Of a DNA stretch of 64,000 nt, positions 21,695 through 46,067 are shown piece by piece. The DNA is taken from NCBI GenBank assembly GCA_039096225.1, contig JBBPEB010000009.1, positions 1,205,001-1,269,000 on the forward strand, in the 5' to 3' direction. This DNA is from Blastocystis sp. Blastoise (taxonomy: Eukaryota; Sar; Bigyra; Opalinata; Blastocystidae). Position numbers and translations under genes: made by a program. The notes beneath the pieces were generated by a model that saw nothing but the letters and a program-made list of their open reading frames with translations, had not been told where the DNA came from and searched no databases. Position 1 is the first letter of the stretch. Every line of letters begins with the position of its first letter.

Positions 21695-21953
21695 GATTTG
21701 TATATTATATCAATTAAAAACTCAATAGACTTTACAAGAATGGTATATATTTCTTTAAATGAAAAATTATAAATAACCTCGAAAATCAAATAAAGTCCCA
21801 GTTAATTTTGATTTTTTAAAATAAGGAGAACACTTTTTCTTTAGAAATAATCTTTTTGATTATTTTCCATTGTTCGCGTATAAACTGATTCATTTCTTTG
21901 AAAAACTAGTTTCATTTCTTTTTTCACATATATTTCCTTTATTATTTTATAAG
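21695..21953. promoter_or_regulatory. Bidirectional promoter UBA2 / GPN2
   Basis: A 259-base head-to-head spacer. It has a CpG island of sorts in TTGTTCGCGTATAAAC near 21872 and a TTGATTTT/AAAATCAA pair near 21786-21816. No TATA box is evident. Confidence 0.4.
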
Positions 21954-22823
21954 ATGCCTTATGGTCAAGTTATTATAGGTCCACCTGGAAGTGGAAAGAC
22001 AACATACTGTAATTCACTGAAATTATTTCTAGATGCAATTGAAAGACCTTCAGTAATTGTCAACTTAGATCCTGCAAATGAAAACAAACCATATGAAGCA
22101 GGAGTGGATATTGAAGAATTAATCACATTAGAAGATGTTATGGATGAATTTGAACTTGGTCCTAATGGAGGATTAGTTTATTGTATGGAGTATCTTCAAA
22201 AGAATGTAGATTGGTTACTTGAGAAACTCCGAGAACATGAAAATGAATATTTTATATTTGATTGTCCTGGACAAGTAGAACTCTATAGTCATAGTGATTG
22301 TGTTCGAAACATATTTCAAACTCTTGAAAAAGAAGGATTTAAATGTGTTTGCTTATATTTATTGGATTCCTATTATATCAGTTCCCCGTCATTATTTATA
22401 TCTGCGTCATTATTAGCACTATCTACGATGGTATATATATATATATGTTATTTATTTATTTATTTATATATTTTTTATATTTATATTTTTTCATTGAATT
22501 ATATAAATTAAATATTATATATGTTTTAGGTTAATTTAGAAATGCCATCTTTAAATATATTGTCAAAAATAGATCTTGTAGAAAAATTAGGAAAACCAGG
22601 TATATATATATATAGTATTTTTAAATTTGTGTATATTAATAATTATATATATATTAGGTTATCTATTTATTAATAATATATATATATATAGTGTTTGATT
22701 TAGAATATTATACATCACTTCATTCATTAAAAGCACTTCTTCCTTTTCTTCAGGGGTATGTATATATATATATATATAATATATATATAATAATATATAT
22801 AATAATAATAAATATTATTAATA

Positions 22824-22854
<31 letters not shown>

Positions 22855-23481
22855 AAATATTATTAATAATATATATATATATATATATAGAGGTTCAATG
22901 GAATCAGCTACACAAGAAGAGCTTGAAGAACAGAGAAACAGGGAAATTGAAACACAAAAATATTTTCCTGATGATGCTGAATTTAATGATGATGACGAGT
23001 TCGATGACGAAGCCTATTATGAACAAAGTCTAACAGAAGAAGAAAAGAACTCATTTTCTTATAAATTCAGAAAATTAAATAGAGCATTATGTGATTTATT
23101 TGATGATTTTGGATTTGTGAGTTATCTTACATTAAATATCAATGAAAGTGAGAGTATAGCTCGAGTAGTAGATCAGGCTGATAAGGCAAATGGATATAGT
23201 TTATTACAATATATATCAAATGATCCTAAGAATATATTAGGAAAAGATGGCAATATAAAGAATCTACTAGCGAAACAAGACACTAATTATGATCAATACA
23301 TAGATGGTATATAGTTATTATTATACATATTATTATATCTAGTATTATATCTATTAGTATACTTATTATTATATCCATTATAATACTTATTATTCTTATA
23401 GATTTAAATATAAAATACTTATCAAATTATAAAAATGAAGAGGAAGAAGAAGAGGAAAATAGTGATAATGGATTTATATAA
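21954..23481 (+). CDS. GPN2: GPN-loop GTPase 2
   Basis: GTPase needed for RNA polymerase II assembly and nuclear import. Motifs: Walker A GPPGSGKTTYC (residues about 8-18), the GPN loop LGPNGGL near residue 66, Walker B FDCPGQVEL near 103, LLDS and base-contact SKID. Five exons: 21954-22429, 22530-22600, 22691-22756, 22891-23304 and 23401-23481. The start at 21954 (MPYGQVIIGPPG) fits the family better than the in-frame ATG at 21870. An acidic, Glu/Asp-rich insertion of about 60 residues follows the third exon and an acidic tail ends the protein; neither is usual for GPN2. Confidence 0.92.
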
Positions 23482-23862
23482 TTATATAAATTGATTGTTG
23501 TAGAATCATTTCATTAAATTTGCTTTGTTTTTATGGTATTGAAATTAGTATTAATTATTTATTTAATGCTAGATTTAAAATAGACGTATCACTTGCATAA
23601 TAAAAACAACGTATATTATATTTAAATAACTAATAAATAATATTATAAGACATTGTAAAACATGAATATCATTTCAATGCAAATAATAATATTTTAATAG
23701 AGAAATCAAAACAAAACAACTATTTTAAAAAAACACAAAATTATGAAATAATACAAATATACATATAATTTTAGTATAATATTCATTACAACAATAAAAC
23801 AATACAAAAAAAAAATAGATTCAAAATAATAAATAAATAAAAATAACAATATATATATATAT
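23482..23862. other. Convergent spacer between GPN2 and the MFS gene
   Basis: 381 bases, A/T-rich, with no gene visible. Confidence 0.4.
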
Positions 23863-25239
23863 TTAATGAGGAGGAACAGAAGAAATAGTAGAATTGGAAT
23901 GAGAAAGAATACTATGTTCATTATTTAATATATCTTTTTTATTCTTATTCATATCGATATCAATTATTTCATTTCCTTCTATCTTATGTAATTCTATATT
24001 CTCTTTCTTATCTTTATTATTATTTAACGATATTTTTCCTTCTCTTTCTTTCTCTTTTTTCTTATATTCAGTTTGAATCCATAATGTACCAAATATTTCT
24101 AATATACAGTATACTATTAATAATTTATAACCATAAGCTGGACCTATCCATTCATTTATATAACCAACTAATAAATTTAATAATTCTTTTAGAATTCCTT
24201 GTAAAGATAACATAAGATTTGAAGCTATAGGTGAGTTTTCTTCCCAGAATTTCATATTTATACATATCATTAATGGCCAATAAGGACCAATAGTAAAACC
24301 AGATAATGCTAATATATAAGAACCTGATTCTCCTAATGAAAAACCTATTATATAAATTAACAAATTAACTCCTAAACAACAATAATAAGCTATAAATATA
24401 TTTATTTTATTTCCTAAAAATGCTAATATTAATCGACTTATAGCATATCCAAATGTATATATACTCATAAATGTTGATCCTTGTTCTGTATTTTTCCATC
24501 CATACATTGTTTCTAAATAAATCATAGACCAATCAACAGTCACATACATAATAGCAGACATAAACGAAAATGTTATTGTAAATAACCAAAGATGAGGCTT
24601 CTTTAAAATTTGAGACATTAATAATGGCGGTTTTTCATCATTATTTATTTGTTTTCTTTTAAAATCATATTTTATGATAATTATATAGATATATGCGATA
24701 ATAATAGGAATTGATAAGACAATATAAGCTGCTCGGAATCCATATTCTGAATGAGGGATAATACTGCGTGATATTAATGGAGATAGAAAAGTACCGATGC
24801 CAAATACAAAATGCATCATACTAATCATTAATGTAGAATTCTTTACAAATATAGCATTTGAAAGACCATTGTTACCCATCTGGATATAGCATGTTCCTAA
24901 CCAAATAACTAATAAAGAAGCAATCACAGCAATTTCTGTGTAGGAAAAGAACATAGAGATAATTCCTATAAACCAAACTGACAAGCCAAGCAGAATAGAT
25001 ATCTTATAACTAAATTTTTGAATACACCATGTCACTAGAAACCCATAAGCAACATAACAATAACCAAGGCCAGAAATAATATAAGCAATAATATTATCAG
25101 AGAATTGAAACTCACTCTTCAATGAACTAGTTGCTAAACCTCGAAAATTATCAAAAATACCACTGATGATTTGTACAAAGAAGATTTGTAGGGTTAATAA
25201 TGTATAGGTTTTCTTACTAATTTCGATATCATAGGCCAT
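23863..25239 (-). CDS. MFS transporter, single exon (sugar/fucose-permease-like)
   Basis: 458 residues with about 12 hydrophobic helices in two bundles of six, separated by a basic loop (YDFKRKQ). The helix-4/5 region (GLSNAIFV...MMHFVFGIG) and the second-half YTFGYAISRLILAF motif resemble the FucP/FHS branch of the major facilitator superfamily; substrate unknown. The C-terminal tail is Lys/Glu/Asn-rich and cytosolic. It has no intron at all, in contrast to nearly every neighbour, which could mean recent acquisition, retroposition or chance. Start at MAYDIEISKK is supported by the following TM1. Confidence 0.8.
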   Translation of the reverse strand: MAYDIEISKKTYTLLTLQIFFVQIISGIFDNFRGLATSSLKSEFQFSDNIIAYIISGLGYCYVAYGFLVTWCIQKFSYKISILLGLSVWFIGIISMFFSYTEIAVIASLLVIWLGTCYIQMGNNGLSNAIFVKNSTLMISMMHFVFGIGTFLSPLISRSIIPHSEYGFRAAYIVLSIPIIIAYIYIIIIKYDFKRKQINNDEKPPLLMSQILKKPHLWLFTITFSFMSAIMYVTVDWSMIYLETMYGWKNTEQGSTFMSIYTFGYAISRLILAFLGNKINIFIAYYCCLGVNLLIYIIGFSLGESGSYILALSGFTIGPYWPLMICINMKFWEENSPIASNLMLSLQGILKELLNLLVGYINEWIGPAYGYKLLIVYCILEIFGTLWIQTEYKKKEKEREGKISLNNNKDKKENIELHKIEGNEIIDIDMNKNKKDILNNEHSILSHSNSTISSVPPH

Positions 25240-26116
25240 ATTTTATAATTAATTTAGAATCGTAAGGGATCATTGAGATTTAAAAAAAAATGTTTTTTTG
25301 GGGAAACCAAAAAATTGTTTTGTTCATATAGATGTAATCTAAGTGCGGTTGAATGAGGTTTTTACATTTTATGGTGATAAGATATATTATTTATTCAAAG
25401 AAGAGAGTATTATTGATTCTACAGTACTTTTTGAAATTTTATATAATTCTCTTCATATTATTTGTCTGATATTTCATTTGAAAATGATTGTGTGATCATT
25501 TGAATATATATGATGTGAATCTTTGTGATATATAGTATTGTGAACAATAAGAATTTCTTTTTTTTTATGAATCACTTAGTTATGTATGATAAATGATAGA
25601 AGAATATTATGATTCCCTCAAATCATGATCTTAGAATATTATCGACATCAAATAATTGATATTTTCTAATTTAATAATAGAGAAAACTAATTATGAGTCT
25701 TATTTTGTTCTAATACAGATGAATAACAAACAAGAATATATAGTAAGCGATGACAGAATAAGAATATAATGCAATACATACTATAATGTATCCATAATGA
25801 TATATAATAAAAGAATGTATTAAAAATAGAACACAAATAAAAAAATATATAATATTTCTTTACTGAATATAAACTAAAAAAAAAACAAATGACTACTATT
25901 GTTATGTCTGTAAGCAATATGAATAAATAAAATATATATGAATAAAATAGAGAAAGATGGAATATATATATGTATTGAAACAAGATAATATAAAATACTA
26001 TATAAATTATAATTGAAAAACTAATATAAAGAATATATATTGTTAGTGTTGAAATAATTTGGATGTTTTCAATATTATTTATTAAATAGATATTTATATA
26101 TATTAACCATCATCAA
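25240..26116. other. Spacer upstream of the MFS gene
   Basis: 877 bases. It contains an open frame on the minus strand (25983-25687) rich in Ile, Tyr and Phe that I do not believe. No RNA gene or transposon is visible. Confidence 0.4.
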
Positions 26117-27295
26117 TTAATTTTCAGAAATAGCTATATAAAGTATATATAAAGAAATAATATAAAGTATATATATATATATATACGTTGATATTTAGGA
26201 ACACCTTTTGTACCATTTTCACGCTCTACAAGATACTATATAATATATAATATATAATAATAATAAAAATAATAATATATATAAATATTAAAAAAATAAA
26301 TAAATCGTTTTTAAATATAAAAAGAAAATATTCATTTAAAAAAAATAATTATATATATAAATATACTTTTTCCCAGTTTTCTTTGAGACGAAATGTTTTG
26401 CATTGTTCGTTGACAGTAAATTGAGGCATAGAAAGAAGAAGGTCGTGTAATAAAACTGCATCTAAAGTTAACCTAATATATAAATAATAATAATAATAAT
26501 GATAATGATAATAAGAATAAAAATAACATAATAATCATAATAATAAATATCATAATAAACAAAATAAAAAGTATTCTATTTCTCCTCTAAATAACAATAT
26601 ATATATATACATTTGAATAGCAGGAATAAGTGTTAATACAGTAATAGGAATATAACCTTCAATATCCATATACTGACGTAAAAATAAATTCTTTTCTAAA
26701 TTTTCATCTTGAAAACATAATTCACTATATAAAAGAATAAATATAATAATAAATATAATAAAAATAATAATAAATATAATAATATAATAATAAATATAAT
26801 AATAAATATAATAATAAATATAATAATAAATATAATAATAAATATAATAATAAATATAATATTAACTATATACATCTGTGATTTTACATGTTCTTTAAGG
26901 GATTTTAACGATTGTTCAGTTTCATAAGAAGGAAAACTATAGAAAATAAGTCCTTAACTATTAATAAAGTCTTTTATTTAAAATAATACATACAATACAC
27001 CATTAATAATAACACCACCTTGAACTTTTTTAGGTATAGAATTGTAAACACCTGAAAAAAATAACTTTAAAAACAATTAAAGTAAAGAAAACATACCTTT
27101 AGGAAGGAATCCACGTCTACGATAACGACGTCTATGAATACAATAGATTTGAAGATCAAAAATCATACTCATTTTCAGGTATATCAACTTCGGCAGGAAC
27201 AATAGTATATTTTATAGATTGAGTCTAGATTTTTCGATATATATTAAACAAAATAGTGTTGAAATTACATTTTGAATGTGTTTAGCGGGATCCAT
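26117..27295 (-). CDS. Small La-motif protein, LARP1-type
   Basis: Seven or eight short exons joined by GT-AG introns give about 175 residues: MDPAKHIQN, then TQSIKYTIVPAEVD, an Arg-rich RRYRRRGF segment, and the La motif IELCFQDENLEKNLFLRQYMD...GYIPITVL, LTLDAVLLHDLL, ENWEKYLVE. The order YF/CFQDENL - FLRQYMD - IP - VQ-LT is that of the LARP1/LARP4 La motif, which binds RNA ends (LARP1 acts on TOP mRNAs). The protein stops (KYQPISEN) right after the La motif: no RRM and no LARP1 DM15 repeats, so the mode of action may differ. Too short per exon to be seen as an open frame. Confidence 0.75.
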
Positions 27296-28029
27296 ACTGG
27301 GCGACCTATACATTAAAAATTATAATTACTTGATAACAATAAAAAGATGATTATATCTCATAATAATAAAGAGATACAAGTTTAAGAAATAAATAAAAGC
27401 TAATAATCAAATAATAAGCAACAAATGCAGATTAACAAGCAGAAAACAGAATTAGAAAACAAAAAAAAAGAAACAAAACACCGATTAACTGACTGGTTTT
27501 TATACGAGAAATTCTTCAATAATTGGTTTATTCATAAAAGACCAATAGGTTTATATGAATATCTTTTATTTAATTGGATAACTTGATGATCAATATAAAA
27601 AAATATTTTGGATAAATTCATTATTTCTAAATTCTTTGGGATATATAGAATTAATTAGGACATTTTAAAATCATTTATAAAGAAAAGAGGATAGTGAACC
27701 ATTGATTAAAAATAAAAATGAAAAATGATTTTCGAAATATTGCTGATGTTTAATTGATTGAAACTACTTTTCAAGGAATAGAAGATATCTTTTAAATAAA
27801 AATAAACTGATCGAAAGGTGAACAAAAAACAAAATGACAAAAAAATGACCTTAAAAACAAGATAATAACAAACAAAATATATATTCTTATTTAAATAACA
27901 TATATATATTTCAATTCATATAAATAAGTAACAATTAAATAAAAAAAAAAATAGAAAAGCGAGAAAATACAAAAGGAATAAAAGAGTTTTTTCATTAAAA
28001 TTTATATATAAAATAACATAAAGAGAATT
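27296..28029. other. Spacer between LARP gene and POLE 3' end
   Basis: 734 bases, A-rich. Promoter side of the LARP gene. CCAATAGGTTTATATG near 27550 could be a CCAAT element. No gene seen. Confidence 0.4.
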
Positions 28030-38643
<10,614 letters not shown>

Positions 38644-39233
38644 TTTTCTTGTTTCTCTTAGTCAAGTTCTTTTTTATAATATATAGTATATAAATAGAAA
38701 ATGACAAAAACTAATAAGATAAAAACAACAGAAAGAATCAATTATGAATTATTTAAATGTCATTTTAAAAAACCACAATTATTTTTTGGTGCCTAAAACA
38801 ACCCGCCAAATCAAAAGAGAATTCCCAAGTTTATTTATTTTTTATCACTGAAAATTTAAAAAAACACGTATTTATTTGACGGAAGGAAAATTAAAATAAA
38901 AAGAGTTTCAAGATTTTCTGCTTATTGACTTTTAATACAGTTTTATATAATGAAAAGATGAAAATATATAATTTTAAGCATTTATATCATCAAAGAACTA
39001 TTATTTTGTGCATGACGATGAATTTGACAATCAAAAGTGAATAATCATGAATCAAATTTTGTTAATCTCTTTTACATATAGATTTTTCAGTTGATTGAAT
39101 ATATGGGAAATCATATCAGAATAAGTAAAACGCGTTATATAAAGATTAAAAAAGAAATGCTTCAAAAAATGTTAAAATATATGTATATATAATTTTTCGT
39201 GTACTCATTACCTAGAGCAGTTCATGCTATTAT
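38644..39233. other. POLE promoter region with E2F-like site
   Basis: 590 bases between POLE (minus start) and the 3' end of QTRT2. TTTGGCGGG on the minus strand at 38810-38802 matches an E2F/DP site and lies about 160 bases before the POLE start. No gene seen. Confidence 0.5.
38802..38810 (-). promoter_or_regulatory. E2F/DP-like site TTTGGCGGG upstream of POLE
   Basis: Read towards POLE it is GATTTGGCGGGTTGT, a good E2F consensus in a spacer that otherwise has almost no CpG or GC triplets. S-phase control of a replicative polymerase would be expected; binding is inferred. Confidence 0.5.
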
Positions 39234-40342
39234 TTAGTTTCCTTTATAATGTTCAATCACTTGTTTGGAGAAAGACTCAAAAGTATCATTCATAATACTA
39301 TTTCTAATATTTTTCATATATAATATGTAATGATGCATATTATGTTGTAGAAGTAACATAGTCCCTAGTAATTCATGTACATCTAATAAATGATTGATAT
39401 AACCGCGGGTGAATGTCTTACATGTATAGCAAGTGCATCCCTTACAAAGAGGAGAATGATCTTCATGATAATGAATATTCGATAAATCTAATACTGTAGT
39501 ATCTATATAATCATTTATTAAATTATATACAGTTATATATAGAGTTAAATATATTATTATTGTTATATAAATAATGTTATATATATTATTATTAAAACAC
39601 TAAAATATTCATGATTATATATATAAGTATATATACCATCTTCTTCATTTGAATAATAATTTTCACCATTCCAAAAACTATAATTTATATAATAATAAAT
39701 AGATAATATAATAATATATATATAATGAATAATAATACTAGAATAATGTATAATAATAAATATATAATAATAATAATAGAATAATGTATAATAATAAATA
39801 TATAAAAAATAATAAATATATAATGAATAATAAATATATAATGAATAATATATATATATATATATATACATAGATGCTTGTCCATGTTCAGCGAGATAGA
39901 GAGGGAGTGAACAAGGGAATATATCCATACCTTTCTGAACACATTCTAATATCTATATATATATATATAATGTTCTATATATAAAAAAAATATGTAAAGT
40001 ATATTATTAATAAAGATATATATATATATATACTTCGAGTGGAGTTTGAGGTCCAGTAATATAACGTAGTTTCTCCTTTGGAACACAATCGAGAATAGTA
40101 TTTATCATAGAATCACGTTCTTCTATAGTTTCTCCTAAGTATAAACCGCCAACAGATATGCCTATAATAAACATTCTTATATATATACATAGTATAATTA
40201 TTATATATATGATATTATTATCATATTTTTCTAATTATATTTCAAATATTTTTCATAATCCACAATATTCTTATATAATATAAAAAAAATAAAAATAAAC
40301 ATATAAATTATATATATATAAAATTTATAAATAATATAAATC

Positions 40343-40378
<36 letters not shown>

Positions 40379-41158
40379 ACCTTGAATATTCTTTTGACTC
40401 ACACGAGTAGCATGTTCTTTTAATAATCCCAAATGTTTATATGCATTTATATTACCAATAATAACACTATATATATATATAACATATATATATATATATT
40501 ACCAATAATAACACTATATATATATATAACATATATATATTACCAATAATAACACTATTTGTTTTATTTAATTCAACAGCTTCATCGATCCATTTCTCAG
40601 TATTTGAAAGAGATTGTTTTCCCTTTCTGTTACCTACATTAATTGAAGTCTATATAATATATATATATATATAGTATTTCTATGCGATAAACAAAATATA
40701 CTAAAATGATATATATAATTATTATAATATATTTAATATACTTCATCAGGAATACATGTAAAACTAGAAGGACGCAAAATATTCATATATTCACAATAGT
40801 CAGTAGATGTTATATCACGATTACCATCTTTTGTACTAAATCCAAGTCCTTTACTTCCATGTTTTGTACTAGAGAAATTATCTATATCACGAAACTGAAC
40901 ATGTAAGTAATTATCTGTTAAGCAGGTGACTTCACTCAATGATTTGTTAGATTTCTTTAATGCTTGTAATAATGGATATAAATCACCAAAAGGCATATAA
41001 AAACTAGGTTTTTCGGGAAATTTATCAAGAATATCAAGAGTTAAATAAGGCTGAAAGCCACCACTTGTTTGGAAAAGAATGGCTGGAGTTTGAATAGATC
41101 CAACGGAAAGGACTCTTGCCTTTCCACATATATGAAGCAACTCAATTTTAGTAGACAT
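39234..41158 (-). CDS. QTRT2: Queuine tRNA-ribosyltransferase accessory subunit 2
   Basis: Non-catalytic partner of QTRT1 in exchanging guanine 34 for queuine in GUN-anticodon tRNAs; the complex is associated with the mitochondrial outer membrane in animals. Exon 1 (41158-40741) holds LLHICGKARVLSVG...PAILFQTSGG. Later exons give ISVGGLYLGETIEERD, YITGPQTPLEILECVQKGMDIF and the zinc site HSPLCKGCTCYTC...GYINHLLDVHELLG, ending HYKGN-TAA. About 385 residues in seven exons. Queuine itself must come from food or bacteria. A three-copy tandem duplication sits across one exon/intron edge. Confidence 0.88.
40451..40558 (-). repeat. Triplicated exon edge / 88-nt repeat-flanked insert in QTRT2
   Basis: The coding string AGTGTTATTATTGGTAAT (minus strand) occurs three times (40558-, 40517-, 40470-) with TA-rich DNA between. 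The protein (SVIIGNINAYKHLG) needs exactly one copy, so 88 bases must be removed in repeat-to-repeat register. All GT-AG choices I tried leave 11 or 22 extra bases and hit a stop. Confidence 0.75.
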
Positions 41159-41490
41159 AATCCTTAGTGTTTAAGAATAAGTTAATTCTATTAAAAAACA
41201 AATTTTTTTTGGAAGAAAAAAAACATGGGAAATTAACGATTGTCAGAAAATATTGTTAAAATGATTGTTGCATTGATTTTTAAATTAAATACTAGGTGAA
41301 TTCATATATATTAAGTGTTATGAATGCAGCTAAACAATAAGATATAAATTCAAAAGCAATTGTAAAATAATTGAAGAATGAAAATAATTTGTTTATTCTA
41401 TTTTTGTCATTGGGGTTCTGAATGTGCTATAGATAAATCATTTAATAATAATTAAATAAACAGTAAAATTCAAAAATATGCATATATAAC
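41159..41490. other. Spacer upstream of QTRT2
   Basis: 332 bases, A/T-rich, nothing recognised. Confidence 0.4.
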
Positions 41491-43416
<1,926 letters not shown>

Positions 43417-43788
43417 ATTATGATGCTTATTTGCTATATATTTTCTAATAGTAAAGAGAAAACAGATTATATTCACTATTTTCAAAATTATAAAGAGAGT
43501 CAGTTCAAGTTTTAACAATAAAATATATCCTTTCTTTGTCTTCTTTCAACTGTAATTATTAGTTCGTTTAGATATCCTAGAACTGGTTTCTAAATATATG
43601 TGGCAATACAACTATTTTTTCAAACAAAAAGAATTATAACATGATTGAAAAAAGTTATTCATAAAGTGTTCCTCGAATATTCTGATGTATATTATTATAT
43701 GTAGCTCATATTGATTATTGTTATTTCATTTCAAAAACTATGAACAAACAAAAATAATTAAAATTAGTTTCTTTAAATAAAATTCATT
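43417..43788. other. Spacer between CDC50 start and the MBL-fold gene end
   Basis: 372 bases; I see no gene. Confidence 0.4.
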
Positions 43789-45287
43789 TTACAATGAGAA
43801 TTCTATTACTTGTCCATCATAAGCACATTGAGCATTCTCATAACCATCCTAGATATAGTTGTATAAAATAGATATATATTTTTTTTAAATATATATATAT
43901 ATAAGAATAAATCACAATATATACATGTATTAATTGTTGATTAAAGGAATCATGATCCACTCTATGGCACATTCCTACAAAATATATATGTTTTGGAGGT
44001 ATAGGAACATAGAAATGATTTTTTAAATAATCATTTAAATGAAACATAGATATATGTGTTGAATGATGTGTTTGATCTTGATATTGACAATCTATGATCA
44101 ACTATATATATATTATTATTAGTATTATATATATATTATATATTATTATTATATATTATATTATTATTATTATTATAGTATTCTATATTCATTTCTAATT
44201 ATTTCTTATAAGAATTGTTGTTATGTTTATGAATATATATTTATAATTTTATAATTTATAAAAGATTAATAATAATAAATATATACAATTCGTGAGCCAT
44301 TAATATACTGAAGCATTTCATTTGTAATTGAAGAACAATCCGAGATATAACAAAGAGAACCAATTCGAAACGCAGTACACGGAATATCCCCGTGAGGAAC
44401 AGAAAATGCTATTTATATAAGTAATTTCAACAATGTATATAAATAGTATATATAATACATTAATAATATATATAAATATATAATACATTAATAATATATA
44501 TTTATTATATATAATTCATTAAAATAACATATATAATTCATTAAAATAACATATATAATTCATTAAAATAATTTTTAATCATTATAATAATATAAATACC
44601 TTCAATTAAAATATCTTTGATGGAAAAAGATTCGTTGAGGTTTATGGTATGTATATAAAGTTCAGGAAGTGTTCCATGAATAGTATCTATTTCATTCTTA
44701 AATATATATGGATATACTCTTTCTAGATGTGGTTTTACACGATTAGTTGTATAAATCCCTAATGGGCCTTTAAGAATTCGTCTTGTGATATCTCTTAGAT
44801 TATCTATGCCGCCCATAGCATCCTCATGTTCATGAGTGATCAGAACACCATCAATATTCCGGATATTATTCTTGGGAAAGAAGTCTAACACATTATCCCA
44901 CCACAACTTTCCACATTGCAAGTTAAAGATATATAAATTATAGAGTAATTAGTATTTAAATATAATTTTATATATAGAATACAAAAAAATAAAAGAAATT
45001 GTAGCAAAAAAATGATGATTCATGGATATATCAATGATAATAGTTGTTTCCTTGTATTGAAGACATACAGAGATATTTCGTCTATGATTCTTGGATCCTG
45101 GCTCCATAGCAGAATGACACACAGGACAATCACCTAGTAAGCACGATAATACTGGAATGCCCTCACTTGTTCCTGTGCCTATAAATAGTAACTTCGCTGT
45201 AGAATCCATAAAAAAATCTGAATTAGAATAATAATTAAAAAAATGAGTGCTAGTTCGATGAGAATATTGTAGTTTTCTAAGCATCAA
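43789..45287 (-). CDS. PhnP-like metallo-beta-lactamase-fold hydrolase
   Basis: Five exons give about 330 residues. Motifs: LLFIGTGTSEGIPVLSC with the two-Cys pair GDCPVCHSA, metal ligands in THEHEDAMGGIDNLRD, PHGDIPC, YISDCSS and a terminal CHRVDHDSF region. This is the layout of the PhnP / fungal C777.06c-type phosphodiesterase group; the substrate is not known. The first 25-30 residues (MMLRKLQYSHRTSTHFFNYY) are basic and Ser/Tyr-rich and could be an organellar leader; a second Met sits just before STAKLLF. The first intron looks U12-type. Confidence 0.8.
44916..45029 (-). other. U12-type intron in the MBL-fold gene, unusual 3' end
   Basis: Opens ATATCCATG and has ATCTTTAAC as branch site. 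The conserved IIIDCGK is restored only if the intron ends ...TTGCAA (AT-AA, branch to end about 7 nt). An AG further on keeps frame but would delete CGK. Confidence 0.6.
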
Positions 45288-46067
45288 TGTCTCAGCAATA
45301 AATAGATCATTATGTTATGTCTAGATTTCTCTTTAATTCTTTAGAAACGTATAAATTTAATAATAATCATCAATAATGAAGTCTTTTAAACAAACGAAAT
45401 GATTAGGAGACATATTTATATATCAGAACATATACTTTGACATATATATTTACATACATAAAGATATATACTTTTAACTATAAAAAAAGAAAAGAATTCT
45501 TTAATAAAAACGGAAAAGAAAATGAGACAACCAGAATAAATGAATACTAATTATATATAGAGATAAAATAAATCATCATAAATATATAAAGAAATAAAAC
45601 ACAAGAAAAAATAAAATAATTTAGTATATATAATAGGAGAAATATATCTTAAAATATATTTAAAAAAAAAAAGATATTTCAGGAAAATAAAAGTATAAAA
45701 AAAAAATAAAAAGAAACGAGCAAAAAGCGTCTGAAAAAGATTTTAAAATAAATGTAAAAAACGGAAAAAAATAGGAAAAAAGATATAAATAATTAAGAAA
45801 AGAGAAAAGAGAGAAAAAAGGAATAGATTATGAAAGAAGATATATATATAAAGAGAAAGAGAGAGAATAATTTAATACTAAGAATGAAATGAAGTAATTG
45901 TACACAATACTACATTACCTAAATGATTAATATATATATATGTATATATATGTGTATATATGTATATAATAAGAATCTAAGAATAGCAGAACATATAAAG
46001 GTATCAATATAGACAATAGAAATAAATCGTTATTATTCGATATAAAGCAATAGTTGATAATAATATT
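45288..46067. other. Spacer between the MBL-fold gene and the nucleoredoxin-like gene
   Basis: 780 bases, purine-rich on the plus strand (AAAAAGAAAAG runs around 45650-45870). No gene seen. Confidence 0.4.

Noticed and set aside
25687-25983. Minus-strand frame of 98 residues upstream of the MFS gene
   Set aside because: Composition is Ile/Tyr/Phe/Ser only, no motif, typical of AT-rich noise.
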